DNA of 7,893 nucleotides from Acidobacteriota bacterium (lineage in GTDB: Bacteria; Acidobacteriota; Terriglobia; Bryobacterales; Bryobacteraceae). Location of the stretch: contig VFZQ01000228.1 in NCBI GenBank assembly GCA_016871135.1, positions 1 to 7,893 of the forward strand. Direction: 5' to 3'. Positions 1-5,520 of this stretch are shown here, in pieces (position 1 is the stretch's first letter; every line of letters begins with the position of its first letter). The position numbers and the translations under genes were made by a program. Below the pieces are notes generated by a model. The model saw only the letters and a list, made by a program, of their open reading frames with translations. It was not told where the DNA came from and ran no database searches.

Positions 1-407
1 CCCGCAAAGCGATCCGGCAATCCGACTTCGCGAATCCGGACGCCCACGGTTCGCACGGCGTGATCGTAGAAATTTCGCTGGCTGCGAATCATGACAACTT
101 CATTCTTCATGCCGCGCGTGTCGGGCAGCCGGGCCATTTTCACCGGATCGAGTCCGGCCACACACGCCGCCGTGCCAACAAGCAATCCCGCCGCCGCGCC
201 GCTCGTGACAATGCCAGCTTCTGCGCCGGTGATTTCGGCGATCGTCAATGACGCGGCCGCTTGCAACTCAGCAATATCGACGCAGGCCGATCCCGCCTCG
301 GCCATCGCGGCCAGGACCTCGGGCGCGAGATAGCCACCCGACACGCGTGTCGATGGTCCTTTTGCATTGATCAGCGTGCGAACGTTGAGGTCTTCATAAA
401 TACCCAT
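1..407 (-). CDS. SelA-like PLP-dependent enzyme, 5' part only (runs off left edge)
   Basis: The minus strand reads open from an ATG at 407 to the window edge: 135 complete codons with no stop. The protein begins MGIYEDLNVRTLINAKGPST and continues with a SADELQ-like segment (VDIAELQAAASLTIAEITGA, residues 43-62), a TSGAAAGLL stretch (68-76) and a LPDTRGMKNEVV segment (94-105). This pattern matches proteins related to L-seryl-tRNA(Sec) selenium transferase (SelA) and D-glucosaminate-6-phosphate ammonia-lyase, which are cytoplasmic fold-type-I PLP enzymes. The Schiff-base lysine normally lies further downstream, outside the window, so catalytic competence cannot be judged. Genuine SelA needs a selenocysteine context, which is not seen here, so a sugar-amine lyase or amino-acid enzyme of the same fold is at least as likely. 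No Shine-Dalgarno precedes the ATG, but a TACAAT hexamer lies 10 nt upstream. Family assignment is fairly sure; substrate is unknown. Confidence 0.85.
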   Translation of the reverse strand, partial: MGIYEDLNVRTLINAKGPSTRVSGGYLAPEVLAAMAEAGSACVDIAELQAAASLTIAEITGAEAGIVTSGAAAGLLVGTAACVAGLDPVKMARLPDTRGMKNEVVMIRSQRNFYDHAVRTVGVRIREVGLPDRFA

Positions 408-417
408 ACGGACTGTT

Positions 418-423
418 ATTGTA
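418..423 (-). promoter_or_regulatory. Candidate -10 box (TACAAT) for the selA-like gene
   Basis: Read on the minus strand the hexamer is TACAAT, one mismatch from TATAAT. It ends 10 nt before the ATG at 407, which would put the transcript start only about 3 nt ahead of the start codon. No recognisable -35 element lies 16-18 nt upstream, and no Shine-Dalgarno is present. A leaderless or near-leaderless mRNA would explain both observations. This is inference from one hexamer. Confidence 0.35.
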
Positions 424-529
424 TGGCATGCTCCGCCGAGCCCTTCTTCACACGCTGTTCGCGCCGAAGTTCGACACCGGAGATCCAGCCATCTCTTCGC
501 GTCCCGCAACCTAGGCGGCATGCTACGTT

Positions 530-534
530 GGAGG
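530..534 (+). promoter_or_regulatory. Ribosome binding site GGAGG deciding the pcrA start
   Basis: GGAGG lies 11 nt before the ATG at 546, a slightly long but acceptable spacing. It fixes the start there although the same frame is open back to 261. The residues upstream of 546 resemble no helicase, and the protein from 546 begins exactly where UvrD/PcrA proteins do, a few residues before the Q motif. Confidence 0.7.
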
Positions 535-545
535 ATTCCCCCGCA

Positions 546-2999
546 ATGGATTTCCTCGCAGGACTCAACCCCGAACAACGTGAAGCGGTCGCTCATACGG
601 AAGGCCCGCTGCTGATACTCGCCGGAGCCGGTTCCGGCAAAACGCGCGTCATTACACACCGCATTGGCCACCTGATCAAAGAAAAAGGCGTACCGCCGTA
701 CGCGATCATGGCGGTGACGTTTACCAACAAGGCGTCGAAGGAGATGCGCGAGCGCGTCGCGAAGCTCCTTCAAGAATCGGATCCGAACCGCCTCCCGAAA
801 CTCTCCACCTTTCACTCGTTCTGTGTGCGTTTCCTGCGACGCGACGGCGCGCGGCTCGCCGACATCCGGCGGAACTTCACGCCGACATTCAACATCTACG
901 ACGACGACGATCAGATCTCGGTCATCAAGCAGATCTACAAAGCGCTCGGCCTCGATGAAAAATTCATGCAGTACCGCGCGGCGCTGTCGCGCATTTCGCA
1001 AGCGAAGTCGTCGAAGGAAACTCCCGCCGATTTCTACAAGCAAACGGTCGACCCGCGGATGTCGCGGCTCGCCGTTGTCTACGAGCGCTACGAAGCGCGG
1101 CTGATCGAAGCGAACGCGCTCGACTTCGACGATCTGCTTCTCGAAACCGTTCGGCTGCTGTCCTACGACAAAGATCTGCGCGACCGCTACAACGACTGGC
1201 TGCGCTACATCATGATCGATGAGTATCAGGACACCAACCGCACACAGTATGAGTTGATGCGCTTGCTCACGGCCAAGCATGGCAACGTCGGCGTGGTCGG
1301 TGATGAAGACCAGTCGATCTACAGTTGGCGCGGTGCCGACATCCGCAACATCCTCGACTTTGAAAACGACTACCCCGACGCCAAGGTCATCCGCCTCGAA
1401 CAGAACTATCGCTCGACGAAGAATATTCTCGAAGCAGCCGGCGCCGTCGTCGAAAACAACTTGCAGCGCAAGGGCAAAAAGCTCTGGACCGATTCCGACA
1501 ACGGAGAGAAGGTCACGGTGTTCGAAGCGCTCGATGGCGAGAACGAAGCGCTCTACATCGCCGATCAAGCCAACAAGGTGCTCGGCAGCGATCCGCACAC
1601 GCGCGTCGCCGTCCTTTACCGAACCAACTTTCAATCCCGTCAGATTGAAGAAGCGCTGCGGCGCTATGGGCGGCCGTACATCGTCGTTGGAGGCTTTAGC
1701 TTCTATCAGCGCGCTGAAGTAAAGGACATTCTTTCGTACCTCAAGGCGGTGCAGGCGCCGGACGATGGTGTCTCGCTTCTGCGCATCATCAACACGCCCG
1801 CGCGAGGCATCGGCAAGACGACCTTGGAGCAAGTCGAACAATACAGCCTCGCGAATCAAATGTCGTTCCGCAAAGCGCTGGATCAAATGCTCGCGGACAA
1901 GCAACTCGGCGCGCGCGCGGAGAGTTCGCTGCGAGGCTTCGTGCAGTTGATGGACGAGTTGCGAGAGACCGCCTCCACCGAAGACGTCCACGACATCCTC
2001 AACGCGATCGTCGAGAAATCGGGCTATCGCGCGATGTTGAAGAGCGATCCCTCGCCCGACGCCGAAACGCGCCTCGCCAACATCGACGAACTTCTTAACG
2101 CCGCGGCCGAGGCCGCCGAGAGGGGCGAGACGGTCACCGATTTCCTCGACCACGCCGCGCTTGTCTCCGACTCCGATCAACTCGACAGCGCCGCGCGCAT
2201 CAGCTTGCTTACGATGCACAACGCTAAGGGCCTCGAATTCCCGCACGTCTTCGTCGCGGGCATGGAGGAAGGCCTGTTCCCGCATCAGCGCTCGCTCATC
2301 GACAACAATTCGATGGAAGAAGAGCGGCGCCTCTGCTACGTCGCAATGACGCGCGCCGAGCAAAAACTCACTTTGAGTTGGGCGCGCTTCCGCCGCAAGT
2401 TCGGAGGCGGCCCGAACGAACCGACTCTGCCATCGCGATTCCTCAAGGAAGTGCCCGGGCGTCTGGTCGAACGCAAAGGCGTGCGCACGAATTACCGCGA
2501 CGACGATGACGACGATCTCGATGTCGATCTCCAAACGGAGCGGTTCGAGGTCCGGGAGTCGGCGCAGCGAAACACGTACACCGGCAAGACGTACAACTCG
2601 GTGGATAACGTGCGCGGCTTCTTCAAGGAACGCGGCATCAACGTGCCCGCGCCTAAACAGTATTCGGCACCCGCCGCGGAACCGAGGCCGTACGCGGTGC
2701 CACCGCCAAAACCGGCGCCCTATAAAGCCCCGACGTTGTTCGACGAACCGCCGAAGCCGCCCGCGACGCCCGCGCCGAAGCTTGCCGGATCGTTAGCCTA
2801 TGGCGCTCCACCCGCCCAGAAGTCCCCGGCCAAACGCCCGGGTACGGAGTACGTCGGCATCACCGTCAACCACTCGAAATTTGGCCGCGGCACCGTGCTG
2901 CGTCAAGAGGGTGAGGGCGAGGATGCTAAACTGACCATTAGCTTCCCCGGTTACGGCCTGAAAAAGCTAGTAGCCAAATTCGCAGGAATCAACCGCTAA
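546..2999 (+). CDS. pcrA: UvrD/PcrA-type superfamily 1A 3'-5' DNA helicase
   Basis: This 817-residue protein is an ATP-driven DNA translocase and helicase of the UvrD/Rep/PcrA family, which acts in nucleotide excision repair, fork rescue and removal of stalled RNA polymerase. All motifs are visible: Q motif LNPEQREAV (7-15), Walker A AGAGSGKT (26-33), Ia AVTFTNKASKEM (56-67), STFHSFC (87-93), Walker B IDEYQDTN (224-231), III VGDEDQSIYSWRGA (251-264), IV RLEQNYRST (283-291), V LLTMHNAKGLEFPHVFVAG (554-572) and VI RRLCYVAMTRAE (594-605). A run of six Asp (652-657) and a Pro/Ala/Lys-rich linker (about 701-766) lead to a C-terminal Tudor-like domain (about 770-817, HSKFGRGTVL then FPGYGLKKLVAKFAGI). 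In known PcrA/UvrD proteins this domain binds RNA polymerase. DEYQDTN and the Tudor tail favour PcrA over Rep. The length is slightly above the usual 720-780 aa because of the linker. The gene appears intact, with a micro-gene starting 2 nt downstream. Confidence 0.97.
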   Translation: MDFLAGLNPEQREAVAHTEGPLLILAGAGSGKTRVITHRIGHLIKEKGVPPYAIMAVTFTNKASKEMRERVAKLLQESDPNRLPKLSTFHSFCVRFLRRDGARLADIRRNFTPTFNIYDDDDQISVIKQIYKALGLDEKFMQYRAALSRISQAKSSKETPADFYKQTVDPRMSRLAVVYERYEARLIEANALDFDDLLLETVRLLSYDKDLRDRYNDWLRYIMIDEYQDTNRTQYELMRLLTAKHGNVGVVGDEDQSIYSWRGADIRNILDFENDYPDAKVIRLEQNYRSTKNILEAAGAVVENNLQRKGKKLWTDSDNGEKVTVFEALDGENEALYIADQANKVLGSDPHTRVAVLYRTNFQSRQIEEALRRYGRPYIVVGGFSFYQRAEVKDILSYLKAVQAPDDGVSLLRIINTPARGIGKTTLEQVEQYSLANQMSFRKALDQMLADKQLGARAESSLRGFVQLMDELRETASTEDVHDILNAIVEKSGYRAMLKSDPSPDAETRLANIDELLNAAAEAAERGETVTDFLDHAALVSDSDQLDSAARISLLTMHNAKGLEFPHVFVAGMEEGLFPHQRSLIDNNSMEEERRLCYVAMTRAEQKLTLSWARFRRKFGGGPNEPTLPSRFLKEVPGRLVERKGVRTNYRDDDDDDLDVDLQTERFEVRESAQRNTYTGKTYNSVDNVRGFFKERGINVPAPKQYSAPAAEPRPYAVPPPKPAPYKAPTLFDEPPKPPATPAPKLAGSLAYGAPPAQKSPAKRPGTEYVGITVNHSKFGRGTVLRQEGEGEDAKLTISFPGYGLKKLVAKFAGINR

Positions 3000-3001
3000 G
3001 A

Positions 3002-3160
3002 ATGAACACGACGAACATTACCGACAAAGCAGAACGCAAGGCAGTGAAGCGCAAGGCGCGCAAGGCTGCGCCGCCGAAGGCAAAACGTGCCGAAGGCGTA
3101 GCGCGCGGATCGAACAAGAAGAAGGTCAAGGTCCTCGCCAAAGGCCAGCGCAAGCGCTAA
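3002..3160 (+). CDS. 52-residue highly basic small protein, unknown function
   Basis: An ATG 2 nt after the pcrA stop opens a 52-codon frame ending in TAA at 3158-3160. The peptide starts MNTTNITDKAERKAVKRKAR and ends KVKVLAKGQRKR. By count it has 13 Lys, 7 Arg and 3 acidic residues, a net charge near +17, with no aromatic residue and no Cys. Such composition is typical of nucleic-acid-binding tails or small ribosome- or nucleoid-associated proteins, but I recognise no family. The start has only AGGA (2984-2987) 14 nt upstream, so translation probably depends on ribosomes finishing pcrA. A hairpin terminator follows 25 nt after the stop, as expected for the last gene of a pcrA operon. The Lys/Arg codons are mostly AAG and CGC, like the neighbouring genes, which argues for real coding. 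It could be a chance ORF, but tight coupling and terminator placement make a gene more likely. Confidence 0.6.
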   Translation: MNTTNITDKAERKAVKRKARKAAPPKAKRAEGVARGSNKKKVKVLAKGQRKR

Positions 3161-3184
3161 CGATTTTCGTAGTCTCGAACAATT

Positions 3185-3208
3185 AGGGCGGCTTCGCGCC
3201 GCCCTTTT
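3185..3208 (+). terminator. Rho-independent terminator-like hairpin after the pcrA unit, in front of the permease
   Basis: GGGCGGC (3186-3192) pairs perfectly with GCCGCCC (3198-3204) around a TTCGC loop, with an additional A-T closing pair, followed by TTTT. The T-tract is short. It begins 25 nt after the micro-gene stop and ends 23 nt before the permease ATG, so it could end the upstream transcript, act as a leader attenuator of the permease, or both. Confidence 0.75.
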
Positions 3209-3231
3209 GACATTCCCCGACGGAGGCCCGC

Positions 3232-4725
3232 ATGGGAAATTTGTTTCGCACCAAGAACATCGACCAGTTGATCGAGGAGTCGGAACAGAAAGGGCGCAGC
3301 CTCGCTCGCACGCTGGGTCCGTGGAGTCTCACCGCTCTCGGCATTGGCGCCGTAATCGGCGCGGGTATTTTCACGCTCACTGGCACGGCCGCGGCGGGAC
3401 TGACGCTGAACACGCATTCGATTTTGCATGCGCCTGTACTCGACCTGTTGTGGAACGGCCCGAACGCGGTGTCGACGATCGGCCGTCCAGGCGCCGGTCC
3501 GGGCGTCGCGTTGTCGTTCGTGATTCTCGCGCTGATCTGCGGGCTAGCCGGCCTGTGTTACGCCGAACTCGCATCGATGATTCCGGTTGCCGGTAGTGCG
3601 TATACATACGCATACGCAACGCTTGGCGAAATCGTCGCCTGGATCATCGGTTGGGATCTCATCCTTGAGTACGCCGTGTCGAACATGGCTGTCGCCGTCG
3701 GCTTCTCTGCGTACTTCAACTCGATCCTCGACGCGCTTTTCGGCGTGCACCTGCCTCGAGAACTCAGCGAGCCGATGATCGTCAACGGCGAATTTTCCGG
3801 GGCATGGTTCAACGTACCGGCGCTGCTGATCATCCTCGTGCTCTCGGCGATTCTCGTGCGGGGAGTAAAGGAAAGCGCGGGCGCCAACAACGTGATGGTG
3901 CTCATCAAGGTCGCCGCGATTCTCATCTTCGTCATCGGCGCGTCGCGCGCTGTCAACACAACGAACTGGCAGCCGTTCATGCCCAACGGATTCAGTGGCG
4001 TACTGACCGGCGCGGCCATCGTCTTCTTCACCTACATCGGGTTCGACTCGGTCTCCACCGCCGCCGAAGAGTGCAAGAATCCTAAGCGCGATCTTCCGCT
4101 CGGCATCTTCTTCACACTCGGAATCTGCGCCATCCTCTATGCCTCGGTCGCGCTGGTTCTCACCGGCATCGCCGATTGGCGTTCGTTGAACAACGCCGCG
4201 CCCGTGGCCAACGCGCTCAAGGCGATCGGCTTCGAAGGGCTGCAAGGCGTCGTAAGCGTCGGCGCAGCGATCGGCATGATTAGTTCGCTGCTGGTGTTTC
4301 AGTACGGCCAGGCACGCGTCTGGTTCGCGATGTCGCGAGATAAACTGCTGCCGGACATTTTCAGCAAGGTTCACCCCAAGCATCAAACGCCGCATATTTC
4401 AACCTGGGTAGCCGGCTTTGCGGTTGGAGTGCCCGCGGGAATCTGGGATATCGGCACATTCGCCGACTTGTCCAACATCGGCACGTTGTTTGCGTTCGCG
4501 CTCGCTTCAGCCGGCGTGATCGTGCTTCGAAAGAACCAGCCGGACCGGCCGCGCGGCTTCCGCGTTCCGCTTGTTCCGCTGATTCCGATCCTTTCGATCC
4601 TCATGTGCGTCATCCTCATGATGAGCCTGCCGCTTGAGACGTGGATTCGGTTTTTCGTCTGGCTGATTATCGGGTTGATCATCTACTTCCTCTACAGCCG
4701 GCCGCGTCTCGAAAACGCCAGATGA
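3232..4725 (+). CDS. APC-superfamily amino acid permease (CAT/YfnA type)
   Basis: This 497-residue inner-membrane protein has at least 12 hydrophobic segments and should import amino acids, probably cationic or small neutral ones, coupled to H+ or by exchange. The family signature is clear: GIGAVIGAGIFTLTG (37-51), the unwound part of TM1 that binds the substrate amino and carboxyl groups; CYAELASMIPVAGSAYTYAY (109-128); IGFDSVSTAAEECKNPKRDL (269-288) covering TM6 and the following loop; and RVWFAMSRDKLLP (362-374). The segment at about 53-90, between TM1 and TM2, is roughly 25-30 residues longer than in Bacillus YfnA-type proteins as I remember them. It contains a Gly/Pro-rich end (IGRPGAGPG). 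GGAGG at 3222-3226 lies 5 nt before the ATG and supports this start. No promoter fits between the upstream hairpin and the start. The stop codon overlaps the next small ORF (ATGA). The exact substrate cannot be told from sequence. Confidence 0.94.
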   Translation: MGNLFRTKNIDQLIEESEQKGRSLARTLGPWSLTALGIGAVIGAGIFTLTGTAAAGLTLNTHSILHAPVLDLLWNGPNAVSTIGRPGAGPGVALSFVILALICGLAGLCYAELASMIPVAGSAYTYAYATLGEIVAWIIGWDLILEYAVSNMAVAVGFSAYFNSILDALFGVHLPRELSEPMIVNGEFSGAWFNVPALLIILVLSAILVRGVKESAGANNVMVLIKVAAILIFVIGASRAVNTTNWQPFMPNGFSGVLTGAAIVFFTYIGFDSVSTAAEECKNPKRDLPLGIFFTLGICAILYASVALVLTGIADWRSLNNAAPVANALKAIGFEGLQGVVSVGAAIGMISSLLVFQYGQARVWFAMSRDKLLPDIFSKVHPKHQTPHISTWVAGFAVGVPAGIWDIGTFADLSNIGTLFAFALASAGVIVLRKNQPDRPRGFRVPLVPLIPILSILMCVILMMSLPLETWIRFFVWLIIGLIIYFLYSRPRLENAR

Positions 4726-4859
4726 AACTTCTCGGCCTCACATTCGCCGTGGCGCTCCTCATAGCGACGACCATTCCGGCAAGCTTGGCAAGAGACCTCG
4801 GCGCGCGGCTGATCATCGCAGCCGGTATCTATTTCGCAGCCACAACCGGCCGCGAGTAA
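4722..4859 (+). CDS. 45-residue hydrophobic peptide overlapping the permease stop
   Basis: The ATG at 4722-4724 overlaps the permease stop in an ATGA arrangement, the classical geometry for stop-restart coupling. The 45-residue product starts MKLLGLTFAVALLIATTIPA and ends IYFAATTGRE. Residues 3-22 and about 28-42 are hydrophobic, separated by a short charged turn (R24, D25, R29), so it is either a two-helix membrane hairpin or a signal peptide with a hydrophobic tail. It has no Cys and no known motif, and I recognise no family. Coupling to the permease suggests an accessory micro-protein of that transporter, by analogy with other small membrane proteins encoded next to transporters; this is inference. 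The cytochrome promoter begins just after its stop, so it is the last gene of the permease unit. Confidence 0.55.
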   Translation: MKLLGLTFAVALLIATTIPASLARDLGARLIIAAGIYFAATTGRE

Positions 4860-4862
4860 CAC

Positions 4863-4875
4863 TTTGGGGCCCAAA
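4863..4875. promoter_or_regulatory. Inverted repeat TTTGGG-G-CCCAAA upstream of the cytochrome -10 box
   Basis: This perfect 6-bp dyad around a single G covers the position where a -35 element would sit for the TATACT box at 4883. The one-base centre cannot form an RNA hairpin, so a protein-binding site is the more natural reading. It lies 3 nt after the stop of the 45-aa ORF. No regulator is recognisable from the sequence. Confidence 0.4.
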
Positions 4876-4882
4876 AACGCCT

Positions 4883-4888
4883 TATACT
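4883..4888 (+). promoter_or_regulatory. Candidate -10 box (TATACT) of the cytochrome c gene
   Basis: TATACT matches five of six bases of TATAAT and lies 56 nt upstream of the GTG start, predicting transcription from about 4895. The -35 region (around 4860-4867, CACTTTGG) does not resemble TTGACA. This suggests an activated promoter or a non-standard sigma contact. Confidence 0.5.
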
Positions 4889-4895
4889 AGACGAA

Positions 4896-4911
4896 CGCCG
4901 TCTTGACGGCG
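4896..4911 (+). promoter_or_regulatory. Inverted repeat CGCCGTC-TT-GACGGCG in the cytochrome leader
   Basis: CGCCGTC (4896-4902) and GACGGCG (4905-4911) form a perfect 7-bp dyad separated by TT, starting right at the predicted transcription start. It may be a downstream operator or, with the innermost pair open, a 5' hairpin of 6 bp with a CTTG loop that protects the mRNA. The sequence alone does not separate these. Confidence 0.4.
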
Positions 4912-4930
4912 AAGATCAACCCCAAACTAC

Positions 4931-4936
4931 AAGGAG
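4931..4936 (+). promoter_or_regulatory. Ribosome binding site AAGGAG deciding the GTG start of the cytochrome
   Basis: AAGGAG lies 8 nt before GTG at 4945, ideal spacing. The frame is open upstream to a TTG at 4903, but starting there would put 14 polar residues ahead of the signal peptide and would lie only about 8 nt from the predicted transcription start. Confidence 0.8.
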
Positions 4937-4944
4937 TTCATACG

Positions 4945-5331
4945 GTGAGAATTCTCAGCCTGACCTTCGCCGGCTTGATGCTGGCGGCGATTACAAGCCC
5001 TGCGGCGGAAAAGCCCCCGGCTGACCACGTGAAGTGGATGAAAGACCTCGGCGCGCAGATGGGCGCCATCCGCAAAGGAAGCGACGTCGCGAAAAACGCC
5101 ACGGACATGCAGGCGACACTTAAGCTTGTCGGCGCGTTCTGGAAGACGCGGAGTTCCGACATCGCCATGAAATCCTGCGGCGAATCCTTCAAGGGCGCGG
5201 CCGCCGTGGCCAAAGCCGGAGACGACAAAGAGGCGCTCGCCGCTGGAATGAAGATGATCGGCGCGGGCTGCAAAGGCTGCCACGACGCGCACCGCGAAAA
5301 GATTTCGGACACCGAAAACCTCATCAAGTAA
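4945..5331 (+). CDS. Small periplasmic cytochrome c (cytochrome c'/c556-like)
   Basis: The 128-residue product begins with GTG (read as Met) and a Sec-type signal peptide, MRILSLTFAGLMLAAITSPA (1-20), with likely cleavage after A20 or A21. The mature part of about 107 residues is predicted to be almost wholly helical and carries one haem c attachment site, CKGCH (109-113), near the C-terminus, followed by DAHREK. A C-terminal CxxCH is the hallmark of class II cytochromes (four-helix c' and c556), where His113 would be the proximal ligand. M39 in the first helix is a candidate sixth ligand, as in c556 types; if it does not bind, the haem would be five-coordinate as in c'. The mature chain is somewhat shorter than typical c' (about 125 aa). 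C78 is an extra cysteine outside the haem site. Its likely role is periplasmic electron transfer or gas binding; no partner oxidase or reductase lies nearby. It appears monocistronic, between its own promoter and a strong terminator. Confidence 0.85.
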   Translation: MRILSLTFAGLMLAAITSPAAEKPPADHVKWMKDLGAQMGAIRKGSDVAKNATDMQATLKLVGAFWKTRSSDIAMKSCGESFKGAAAVAKAGDDKEALAAGMKMIGAGCKGCHDAHREKISDTENLIK

Positions 5332-5352
5332 TCTGCGCAACGAAAGAACTTC

Positions 5353-5380
5353 AAAAGGCCCCGCCAGCCGGGGGCCTTTT
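5353..5380. terminator. Bidirectional Rho-independent terminator between convergent genes
   Basis: AAAAGGCCCC (5353-5362) pairs perfectly over 10 bp with GGGGCCTTTT (5371-5380) around the loop GCCAGCCG. Each strand ends in TTTT, and the plus strand continues GTTTGTT. It starts 22 nt after the cytochrome stop. On the minus strand it starts 6 nt after the TAA at 5386-5388 that ends the restored hydrolase frame, so it serves both convergent transcripts. Confidence 0.92.
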
Positions 5381-5385
5381 GTTTG

Positions 5386-5520
5386 TTAGCGGTCCAGCAC
5401 GAATCGGATGACGTCTTCGTAGACCTCATCGCGATTGGTTTCCAGCAACAAGTTGTGCCGCGCTCCGGAATACAATTTCTCATCCTCGCTGCGGCGACGA
5501 AGTCCATGCAAGGAACCGCT
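5386..5520 (-). pseudogene. Detached C-terminal part of the alpha/beta hydrolase, in a shifted frame
   Basis: On the minus strand, 44 codons from 5520 to the TAA at 5386 read SGSLHGLRRRSEDEKLYSGA then RHNLLLETNRDEVYEDVIRF and VLDR. This is the usual end of a Hydrolase_4/monoacylglycerol-lipase-like protein: the GARHNLLLE segment carries the catalytic His, and the DEVYEDVIRFVLDR helix closes the fold. It has no start of its own and is separated from the upstream frame by a net shift of one base. Skipping one base at 5521 joins it to residue E225 and gives a 269-residue protein of normal family length. It ends directly before the terminator, which supports it as the original end of the gene. 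Confidence 0.8.

Larger units (their letters stand above)
408..545. other. Intergenic region between divergent selA-like gene and pcrA
   Basis: These 138 bp separate two divergent genes. They hold a -10-like box for the leftward gene (418-423), the pcrA ribosome binding site (530-534), and two direct copies of GGCATGCT (425-432 and 517-524). The copies extend to GGCATGCTCCG and GGCATGCTACG, 10 of 11 identical. I see no convincing -35/-10 pair for pcrA and no small ORF with a ribosome binding site. The plus-strand frame is open through this stretch, but its predicted peptide looks non-coding (mixed, Cys-rich, no family resemblance). Confidence 0.6.

Noticed and set aside
261..545. Possible 95-residue N-terminal extension of PcrA from an upstream start
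   Set aside because: It overlaps the selA-like gene and the intergenic region, resembles no helicase, and GGAGG plus the family N-terminus fix the start at 546.
3544..4395. 283-residue minus-strand frame opposite the permease
   Set aside because: Arg/Asp/Glu/His-rich composition typical of an antisense shadow; no start signal, while the plus strand is an unmistakable permease.
4904..4932. TTGACG-N17-ACTACA as a second cytochrome promoter
   Set aside because: The -10 part is poor and a start there would fall at or beyond the ribosome binding site; TTGACG is better explained as part of the 4896-4911 dyad.
4903..4944. TTG start for the cytochrome at 4903
   Set aside because: It would lie next to the predicted transcription start and add polar residues before the signal peptide; AAGGAG with GTG at 4945 is far better.
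4938..5507. 189-residue minus-strand frame spanning the cytochrome and terminator
   Set aside because: It runs through the strong terminator and antisense to the cytochrome; only the MDFVAAA piece at its start looks hydrolase-like and is noted with the frameshift.
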